Origin: Sulfopaludibacter sp035551455
GTDB taxonomy: Bacteria > Acidobacteriota > Terriglobia > Bryobacterales > Bryobacteraceae
Assembly: GCA_035551455.1 (NCBI GenBank)
Contig: DASZMZ010000323.1
Coordinates: 1 to 20,435, forward strand
Length of the DNA stretch: 20,435 bases
Direction of reading: 5' to 3'
This document shows positions 15,478 to 20,435 of the stretch, piece by piece (position 1 is the stretch's first letter; every line of letters starts with the position of its first letter). The notes under the pieces were generated by a model. It saw only the letters and a list, made by a program, of their open reading frames with translations, had not been told where the DNA came from and did no database searches. A program made the position numbers and the translations under genes.

Positions 15478-16254
15478 CTAAATTTGTTTTTTCAACCCGA
15501 GTGAAGGCCATGTTGGCTGCCGTTTCTCCAGGAATGCCCGGATGCCTTCCTGGAAATCCGCAGTGCCCATCAGTTCCTCGCGGACCCGCCGGGCGATTTC
15601 GACACCCGAGGCGGGATTTTTCCCCCTGGACTCCTCGACGAAGCTCAGCCCGCTTCGTATCGCCGTGGGGCTGGATTGCGAGAGTCCCGTGGCGATCTCC
15701 ATGGCGCGCGCCGCCGGGTCGGCCGCAATTTCGTGGACCAGGGAAAGGCTTCGGGCCTCCGCCGCGTCGAAAATCCGCCCGGTGAGCGCCAATTCCACCG
15801 CCCGCCGCTCCCCCAGCGCCGCCGAAACGGCCTGGTACACCAGGAACGGCCAGAGACCCAGCCGAATCTCGGTGAGTCCGAACTTGGCCTGTTCGGAGGC
15901 AATCACCACGTGTCCGTTGGCCACCAGTCCCATTCCGCCGCCAAACGCGCCGCCGTTCACCGCCACCACCAAGGGCTTCCCGAGTCGCGACCCCACCGTG
16001 AAAAGCTGTTCGTGTACGTTGCTCAGACTCTGCGGAGAGAGGTGCGCCACTTCCTGGAGGTCCATGCCCGCCGAGAAGGCCGGTCCATTGCCCGTCAGCA
16101 GGATGGCGCCGACGCTGCCATCGCGATTGGCGCCGTTCAGCGCGTCCACCAGGTCGCGGCAGAGTTCGGCACTGAGTGCGTTGCGTTTTTCGGGGCGATT
16201 GAGGGCGATGGTGAGGACGCGGTCACGCGGCTCGATTTGCAGAAAGTCGCTCAT
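15478..16254 (-). CDS. Enoyl-CoA hydratase/isomerase family (crotonase) protein
   Basis: A 258-residue crotonase-fold protein. The CoA/oxyanion-hole motifs are present: AFSAGMDL (59-66) and NGGAFGGGMGL (100-110). Aligned by eye to classical enoyl-CoA hydratase, the second catalytic glutamate is kept (E129 in GLTEIRLG), but the first is replaced by glycine (G109 in GGGMGL). A standard hydration mechanism is therefore doubtful, and an isomerase, hydrolase or other crotonase reaction is possible. The GLWPFLVYQAV segment after E129 replaces the usual IPGAGGTQRL. The ATG overlaps the stop of the AtuA-like gene (ATGA), showing translational coupling. With that neighbour it may act in isoprenoid or branched-chain acyl-CoA breakdown, but this rests on context alone. 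Confidence 0.88.
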   Translation of the reverse strand: MSDFLQIEPRDRVLTIALNRPEKRNALSAELCRDLVDALNGANRDGSVGAILLTGNGPAFSAGMDLQEVAHLSPQSLSNVHEQLFTVGSRLGKPLVVAVNGGAFGGGMGLVANGHVVIASEQAKFGLTEIRLGLWPFLVYQAVSAALGERRAVELALTGRIFDAAEARSLSLVHEIAADPAARAMEIATGLSQSSPTAIRSGLSFVEESRGKNPASGVEIARRVREELMGTADFQEGIRAFLEKRQPTWPSLGLKKQI

Positions 16255-16568
16255 TCCCCAGCCTCGATTTCGAGCGATAGGAGGGCCGCGCCAAAGGTCT
16301 TGCCCTGCGCGTCGGTGCGCAGCGCCACGGTGCCGCCGCCGCCCAGCGCCTGGTGCAGCAGGAAGTTGAGCGCCCCGAGATTGGGCAGCTCGAAGCGCTC
16401 GACGCCGCCCTGTACAAGGTCGCCAAAGTGCTGCTTGACCCGCTCGGCGGTCACTTCGCGGACCAGCACCGGGTAGTGGCGCTCGTCGCGCGCGATGACG
16501 CCGATATTGCAGGTGTCGCCCTTATCGCCGGAGCGTGTATGGGCAATCTGGCTGAGCGGAACTCTCAT
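16251..16568 (-). CDS. AtuA-related ferredoxin-fold protein (stand-alone C-terminal domain)
   Basis: A 105-residue protein matching the C-terminal domain of AtuA/DUF1446 proteins, here encoded alone. The telling motif is ARTRSGDKGDTCNIG-like: HTRSGDKGDTCNIGVIAR at 10-27, followed by the helix VTAERVKQHFGDLVQGGVERFELPN and the ending GGGGTVALRTDAQGKTFGAALL. AtuA proteins are tied to acyclic terpene and related acyl-CoA catabolism in Pseudomonas; their biochemical role is poorly defined. Stand-alone versions often sit beside a separate large DUF1446 gene, which is not in this window. The start is 4 bp after the ChaN-PDZ stop and the end overlaps the crotonase start, so the three genes form a compact operon. 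No good ribosome-binding site is visible, which fits coupled translation. Confidence 0.85.
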   Translation of the reverse strand: MRVPLSQIAHTRSGDKGDTCNIGVIARDERHYPVLVREVTAERVKQHFGDLVQGGVERFELPNLGALNFLLHQALGGGGTVALRTDAQGKTFGAALLSLEIEAGE

Positions 16569-16572
16569 GGGT

Positions 16573-17796
16573 TTATTGTCGCACCGGGTTCGTACGCCGC
16601 AATTCGGCCTTGATCTGCAGTTCGGCGTCGCCGCGCTTCACGGTCACGACGGCAGTGTCGCCCCAGCGCTTGGCGGCCATGAGTCGATTCCATGTCTCGC
16701 GGTCGGGGGCCGGAATGCCGTCCAGCGCCAGCACCTGATCGTTCACTTGGAAGCCGCTTCGGCCGGCCACCGAGTCCTTTTCGACGTCGATGATCTTGCG
16801 CTTGCCGCCGGTCTCGCTGGTGGAGATGCCCAGAGAAGGATACAGGGAATCGCGCTCGGCCGGGATGCCCCAGACGAAATCCGCGTACGAGGCTTTCACG
16901 GCGGTGATGGGTTTCTGGTCGGAATCCTCCACGGGCACGGGAATCAGCGTGGTGATCTTGCCTTCGAACCATTGGCGCGCCTGATGCTCGATGCCGACGC
17001 CGTAGGCCACGTGTCCGCTGCCCACCAGCACCACCATGATGGAATCGGCGGGAGCGGCTTTGAGGATCCTCACGCTGTTGTAGCCCATGCTCGCGTCCCA
17101 GGTAGCTTGCGCGGCCTGCATGCTCTTCAGCATGGCGTCGGGCATTTGACCGTGCATGGAATCGTCGTCTTCGAAGGAGGCTTTGAAGAACGTGAGATGG
17201 TCGCCGCTGTCCACGTCGATGTGGGGCGGCACGTGCAGCTTGTCTTCGGCCGAGAGATTGTCGATGCCTTTTTCGCGGACGGCGGTGACCACGCTGCGCG
17301 GCGCATTCACGCCGTACATGGGGATCCGATTGTCGCGCGCATAGAGGAAGATGTCGCGATAGTAATTCCAGGGATAGCCCCAGAATTCGTACCAGCGCGC
17401 CAGCGTCACGAAGCCCGTCTCGGTGAGCAGACCGTCGCGCCACTCGTCGAGCGGCTTCTGCTCGGTGTACGGGTACATCTCCAGGCCGATCATCACCTTG
17501 CGGCCCGATTCCTGGAGCGCACGGATGGCGCGCAGTTCGACGCGATGGAAGTCGGCGGTGGTGTGCGATTCGCCGATCAGCAGGAGGCGTGTGTCGCGGA
17601 GGCGGGCGGCGAGTTGGTCGGCGGACAGGAGGTCGCCGGTGGACGAATCGGTGATGGCGTCCAGCACGACGCGAGAGTCGCGGGTCCGGCGTTCGGCGTC
17701 CCCGATCGCCAGGTGGAAGATCTTCTGCTTGGACTGCGCGGATAAAGAGAGCGTCGCGGCGAGCGCCAGTGCCACCAGAGGCAAGAGTTGTTTCAT
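16573..17796 (-). CDS. ChaN family (haem-binding uptake, Tiki-fold) protein with C-terminal PDZ domain
   Basis: About 407 residues from the ATG at 17796, which gives a clean signal peptide (MKQLLPLVALALAATLSLSA). A GTG at 17811 in the same frame is possible but has its AAGG almost touching it. Residues about 60-285 form the ChaN/EreA-like domain: LLLIGESHTTADFHR (GESH at 75-78) at the start and VVLVGSGHVAYGVG near the end, the two histidine/glutamate motifs of this superfamily. Residues about 320-400 form a PDZ domain (IDVEKDSVAGRSGFQVNDQVLALDGIP). ChaN homologues bind haem at the envelope, and the wider Tiki family are metalloproteases, so either role is possible. It is the first gene of the AtuA-like/crotonase operon, an unexpected partner for an envelope protein. 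Confidence 0.88.
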   Translation of the reverse strand: MKQLLPLVALALAATLSLSAQSKQKIFHLAIGDAERRTRDSRVVLDAITDSSTGDLLSADQLAARLRDTRLLLIGESHTTADFHRVELRAIRALQESGRKVMIGLEMYPYTEQKPLDEWRDGLLTETGFVTLARWYEFWGYPWNYYRDIFLYARDNRIPMYGVNAPRSVVTAVREKGIDNLSAEDKLHVPPHIDVDSGDHLTFFKASFEDDDSMHGQMPDAMLKSMQAAQATWDASMGYNSVRILKAAPADSIMVVLVGSGHVAYGVGIEHQARQWFEGKITTLIPVPVEDSDQKPITAVKASYADFVWGIPAERDSLYPSLGISTSETGGKRKIIDVEKDSVAGRSGFQVNDQVLALDGIPAPDRETWNRLMAAKRWGDTAVVTVKRGDAELQIKAELRRTNPVRQ

Positions 17797-17819
17797 GAGG
17801 AAGGCTACCACACCTTGTA

Positions 17820-17869
17820 GGATAGACGGTCGCCTTTCGCCGTCTGTCCAGCCGAGCGCAGCTCGGCTG
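17820..17869. repeat. Two adjacent hairpins, probable palindromic repeat or terminator
   Basis: GGATAGACGG (17820-17829) pairs with CCGTCTGTCC (17840-17849) with one G-T pair and a 10-base loop. Immediately next, CAGCCGAGC (17849-17857) pairs perfectly with GCTCGGCTG (17861-17869) around a 3-base loop. They share base 17849. The element lies between two minus-strand genes, downstream of the isomerase-like gene and upstream of the ChaN-PDZ gene. It could end the first transcript, though no T-run follows; a twin-hairpin REP/BIME-like repeat fits as well. Confidence 0.5.
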
Positions 17870-17895
17870 AATTTCCTCTTACTGTGGACGCATCC

Positions 17896-18741
17896 TCACC
17901 GCATCTTCTTGTATTCGACCAGGCACTTTTCCGCCGTCTCCATTGCCGGGAAACGACTGCCTTCCTGTTCGATCAAATAGTATTCGACGCCCCCCACTTT
18001 TTCCGCCGCGGCGAAGACCTGCTTCCACGGCACAACGCCTTCGCCGAACAGGACGCGGTAGCCCTTGTCCGCACCGGGCGCCCAATCCTTCAGGTGCAGC
18101 GAGTTGATGCGGCCGGGGTTCGACTCGATCCATTTCACCGGATCGCTACCCACCTCCACGCAGGTGCCCACGTCGAACTGCAGCATGAAATCCTTGGGCG
18201 TATTCGCGGCGATAACCTCGATCGGGCGCTTGCCTTCGATCGGCGTGAATTCAGCCTGATGATTGTGGTAGCCGGAGCGGAGTCCCAGCGGCCGCAGAGT
18301 GTCCGAGGCGTTGGTGAGCGTGGCGGAGAGCTGCTTCCAGCCGTCGAGTCCGGTGACCCGGCCGGCGCTGGCCATCACGATGAACTTCGCGCCCAGGATC
18401 TGATTCAGCTCGGTGGCCTTCTTCAGACCGTCGGGGGTAAAGGACGGCGGACCATTATGGGTGGAGTTGCAGCGGATGCCGGCATCGTCCATGATCTTGC
18501 GGACTTCCCTGGCGTAGTCGGGAGTCCAGGCGAAGTAGGGAGCGAAGAACTCCACCACCTGGTAGCCCATTTTGGCGACGCCTTGCAGGGTGCCGGGCAG
18601 GTCCTTGGCCAGTTGATCGCGGACCGAAAAGAGTTCCAGTCCAATGGGCACATTCTTAGACGCGGGCGCGGCGAAGGCCAGCGGGGCCGCGGCGGACAGT
18701 GCGAGGAAAGAACGGCGCGACAGATTTTCCGGCATTGGCAT
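17896..18741 (-). CDS. Tat-exported sugar phosphate isomerase/epimerase-like TIM-barrel protein
   Basis: A 281-residue protein with a twin-arginine signal (LSRRSFLALSAAAPLAFAAP, residues 7-26), so it is probably exported folded, likely with metal already bound. The rest is a xylose-isomerase-like (AP endonuclease family 2) TIM barrel starting at VPIGLELFSVRDQL. Candidate metal and active-site residues sit in the expected strand ends: YHNH (158-161), QFDVGTC (D190), HLKDW (H216), GEGVVPW (E234) and YYLIEQEGS (E259). Families of this kind isomerise or epimerise sugars or hydroxypyruvate-like compounds; the substrate cannot be told. Tat-borne members are common in Acidobacteriota and Planctomycetes. 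ATG codons at 18741 and 18735 are both possible, neither with a clear ribosome-binding site. Divergent from the DUF4159 gene, with 44 bp between. Confidence 0.9.
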   Translation of the reverse strand: MPMPENLSRRSFLALSAAAPLAFAAPASKNVPIGLELFSVRDQLAKDLPGTLQGVAKMGYQVVEFFAPYFAWTPDYAREVRKIMDDAGIRCNSTHNGPPSFTPDGLKKATELNQILGAKFIVMASAGRVTGLDGWKQLSATLTNASDTLRPLGLRSGYHNHQAEFTPIEGKRPIEVIAANTPKDFMLQFDVGTCVEVGSDPVKWIESNPGRINSLHLKDWAPGADKGYRVLFGEGVVPWKQVFAAAEKVGGVEYYLIEQEGSRFPAMETAEKCLVEYKKMR

Positions 18742-18785
18742 AGCGGAACCATCGTATCAACAACCACTGGTATGCTGAGGGTAGG

Positions 18786-19631
18786 GTGAGTCGGGGAATT
18801 CAATTTCGTCGCGCCGGCACAGTGATCGTCGGAATCTTCCTGCTGATCACCGCGGTTTACGCCTTCCAAAGACCGTTCAAGGAATATCCGGGCCTGGAGT
18901 ACACCAAGTATCCCGTGCCCGCCGATGCGAACGAGAAAACCGAGTGGGTATTCGCACGCCTGATGTATCCGCCGGTGGGTCCGTATTACGGCGGTGTGGA
19001 GTTCAACGGCACCTGGAAAGAAGGCGGTTCGAACTGGACCATGGACTATCCGCGGAGCGACCGGCACCTGTCGCAGGCGGTGCGGCGATTGACGCGCATC
19101 TCTACCCGGAGCGTGGAACAGCCGGTGGATCTGGACACGGGCGACGTGTACGACTGGCCTTGGCTCTACGGCGTCGAGGTGGGCCACTGGAGTCTGACCG
19201 ATGAGGAGGCGAAGGCCATGCGCGAGTACCTGCTGCGCGGCGGCTTCTTCATGTGCGACGACTTCCACGGCAACGTCGAATGGGACGTCTTCGTGGCCAG
19301 CATGCGCAAGGTCTTTCCCGATCGGCCGATTGTGGAGATCCCGGACGGCGACCCGATTTTTCATACGATGTACGATTTGAACAATCGGTATCAGGTACCC
19401 GGCGCGCTGTACCTGGAGACGGGCAAGACGTACGAAAAAGGCGAGTCGGGAAAGACGCCGCACTGGCGCGCCATCTATGACGATCGAGGCCGGATCATGG
19501 TGGCCATGTGCCACAACATGGACCTGGGCGATTCGTGGGAACATGCGGACAATCCCGAGTATCCGGCCAGGTTTTCGGACCTCGGCATTCGGATCGGCGT
19601 GAACTATATTGTGTATTCGATGACGCACTAA
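18786..19631 (+). CDS. DUF4159 domain protein, membrane-anchored or exported
   Basis: 281 residues from a GTG start preceded by GAGGG at about 4 bases. Residues 10-27 (AGTVIVGIFLLITAVYAF) form a signal or anchor helix. The remainder matches DUF4159: WVFARLMYPP, then WTMDYPRSDRHL, GVEVGHWSLTDEEA, the hallmark LLRGGFFMCDDFHGNVEW (about 150-167), VFPDRPIVEI, and the C-terminal VAMCHNMDLGDSWE and IRIGVNYIVYSMTH. The domain has a Rossmann/glutamine-amidotransferase-like look, but no catalytic function is established. Such proteins in Acidobacteriota and Planctomycetes are often found near MoxR-ATPase/VWA clusters; none is seen here. The DUF423 gene follows after 9 bp, suggesting co-transcription. 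Confidence 0.9.
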   Translation: MSRGIQFRRAGTVIVGIFLLITAVYAFQRPFKEYPGLEYTKYPVPADANEKTEWVFARLMYPPVGPYYGGVEFNGTWKEGGSNWTMDYPRSDRHLSQAVRRLTRISTRSVEQPVDLDTGDVYDWPWLYGVEVGHWSLTDEEAKAMREYLLRGGFFMCDDFHGNVEWDVFVASMRKVFPDRPIVEIPDGDPIFHTMYDLNNRYQVPGALYLETGKTYEKGESGKTPHWRAIYDDRGRIMVAMCHNMDLGDSWEHADNPEYPARFSDLGIRIGVNYIVYSMTH

Positions 19632-19640
19632 AGGAGGGGT

Positions 19641-20015
19641 ATGAACTGGAGCCAAACGGGCGCGATTCTGCTGGCGCTTTCGGTGATTCTGGGAGCGTTT
19701 GGCGCGCATGGATTGCGCGATCGCCTGGACGCCTATTCAATGGATGTGTACCAGAAGGCGGTCTTCTATCAGTTCATCCACTCGCTGGGGATTCTGATTG
19801 TCGGGATCCTGCCGAAGACGGGCACGTTTCCGCTCAGCAGCGCCGGCACGGTGTGCACATTCCTGCTGGCGGGCATTGTGATTTTCTCCGGCAGTTTGTA
19901 TCTGCTGGCGGTCACCGGCAATCGCATGCTCGGAGCCATCACGCCCATTGGCGGCGTGTGCTTCATTGTGGGCTGGGTGCTGCTGGCCTGGTATCTGCGG
20001 CGAATTACTCTGTAA
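19641..20015 (+). CDS. DUF423 family small integral membrane protein (YgdD-like)
   Basis: 124 residues with four predicted membrane helices (about 4-20, 42-58, 70-92, 97-120). The family pattern is clear: LGAFGAHGLRDRL near the N-terminus, YQKAVFYQFIHSLGIL (38-52) in the second helix, FSGSLYLLAVTGNR and GAITPIGGVCFIVGW at the end. The biochemical role of this widespread inner-membrane family is unknown. Translation should be efficient, as AAAGGAGGGGT lies right before the ATG. It follows the DUF4159 stop by 9 bp. Its last 11 bp overlap the 3' end of the opposite-strand gene. Confidence 0.93.
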   Translation: MNWSQTGAILLALSVILGAFGAHGLRDRLDAYSMDVYQKAVFYQFIHSLGILIVGILPKTGTFPLSSAGTVCTFLLAGIVIFSGSLYLLAVTGNRMLGAITPIGGVCFIVGWVLLAWYLRRITL

Positions 20016-20435
20016 GTAGCGAGTCCACGCGCCATCCCGAAATCTGGTCGAGCGTCAAGTTGGGGATATAGAACTGCGTGCCCCCGCCCGGCAGGTTCGC
20101 GGTGCGGCCGCGGCCTTCTCCAGCGGCGACCTTCGAGTTACTCCCGGCATCTTTGCGCGGCATCTGCGCGAAGCCGCCGAAATAGGCGTACACCGGGTCG
20201 GAGAGCGTGATCACCAGGAGATACTGGAGTGAATTCCAATTCTCTTTGACAGCGGAAGTCACGCGTCCGAACTCGCGGATGCTCACGCCGAGGTGCCCGG
20301 CCAGTTTCTTGCGCTGCACCCAGCCGCCATCGTGGCGGTAATCGTCGTAAGGACTCCACCAGGGACTGAGGGCTTTGGAGCCGGGCGAGGTGGGCGAATT
20401 GAAGTCGTTAAACTTATACAGGCCCATTCCGGTAG
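20005..20435 (-). CDS. Unrecognised protein, N-terminal end uncertain or beyond the window
   Basis: At least 140 codons reading leftwards from the window edge. An ATG at 20427 could be the start, but the frame stays open to the last base and no ribosome-binding site is visible, so the gene may begin outside. I do not recognise a family. Visible features are a Trp/Tyr/Asp-rich start (MGLYKFNDFN, then PWWSPYDDYRHDGGW), a central hydrophobic strand-like segment (LQYLLVITLSDPVYAYFGGF), a Gly/Arg-rich part and a C-terminal GGGTQFYIPNLTLDQISGW. No signal peptide or long membrane helix is seen. Real-gene support comes from an uninterrupted frame with plausible composition and from lying after the DUF423 gene with only a tail overlap. 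It may be a catalytically silent or structural domain; no function is proposed. Confidence 0.65.
   Translation of the reverse strand, partial: TGMGLYKFNDFNSPTSPGSKALSPWWSPYDDYRHDGGWVQRKKLAGHLGVSIREFGRVTSAVKENWNSLQYLLVITLSDPVYAYFGGFAQMPRKDAGSNSKVAAGEGRGRTANLPGGGTQFYIPNLTLDQISGWRVDSLLTE

Noticed and set aside
18742..18785. Possible divergent promoters between the isomerase-like and DUF4159 genes
   Set aside because: Only weak -10-like strings (TACGAT, TATGCT) without -35 partners in 44 bp; not enough to annotate.
1..20435. CRISPR arrays, tRNA or rRNA genes, insertion-sequence ends, defence or biosynthetic clusters
   Set aside because: No regularly spaced repeats, no cloverleaf with tRNA-like conserved bases, and no intact transposase or defence-type domains were found on reading both strands.

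Overview
This is a GC-rich bacterial chromosomal segment with long, tightly packed genes. Several features point to an Acidobacteriota genome, most likely a Solibacter/Bryobacter-type lineage: a PadR regulator overlapping an ATPase-less MacB/FtsX 'ADOP' permease, many secreted peptidases and DUF proteins with N-terminal signals, a Tat-exported sugar-isomerase-like protein, and a decayed REP-associated transposase next to a REP-like repeat. This assignment is inference from family content; there is no rRNA or other marker to settle it.

Layout: 1-1809 (+) is the 3' part of a glutamate carboxypeptidase II-like M28 peptidase. It converges on a secreted beta-helix protein (1818-3527, -). A gene-poor stretch (3528-3843) holds a REP-like repeat and a RAYT transposase remnant. 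From 18741 down to 3844 every intact gene is on the minus strand. In transcription order these are: a Tat-signal TIM-barrel isomerase-like protein (18741-17896); a likely operon of a ChaN-PDZ protein, an AtuA-type ferredoxin-fold protein and an enoyl-CoA hydratase-family protein (17796-15478); SMC (15352-11702); a two-gene unit of an unknown exported helical protein and an exported caspase-like protease (11638-9154); a dipeptidyl peptidase IV-like S9 peptidase (9100-6911); and a translationally coupled PadR-ADOP permease pair (6842-3844). On the plus strand lie a DUF4159 protein (18786-19631) and a DUF423 membrane protein (19641-20015). The last gene, unrecognised, runs off the window on the minus strand (20005 to beyond 20435) and overlaps the DUF423 gene tail to tail by 11 bp.

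Functionally, most genes belong to the cell envelope or exterior: three secreted or envelope peptidases (M28, S9B, C14), a beta-helix protein, a ChaN-like protein and a permease. SMC is the one core chromosome-maintenance gene. The AtuA-like/crotonase pair suggests acyl-CoA (isoprenoid or branched-chain) catabolism, but the rest of such a pathway is not visible.

I did not find a clear-cut new multi-gene system. The best leads are a 15-bp interrupted palindrome touching the padR start codon, the exported caspase plus unknown partner pair, the ChaN-PDZ/AtuA/crotonase operon whose crotonase lacks one catalytic glutamate, and the transposon fossil with its repeat. No tRNA, rRNA or CRISPR was seen.
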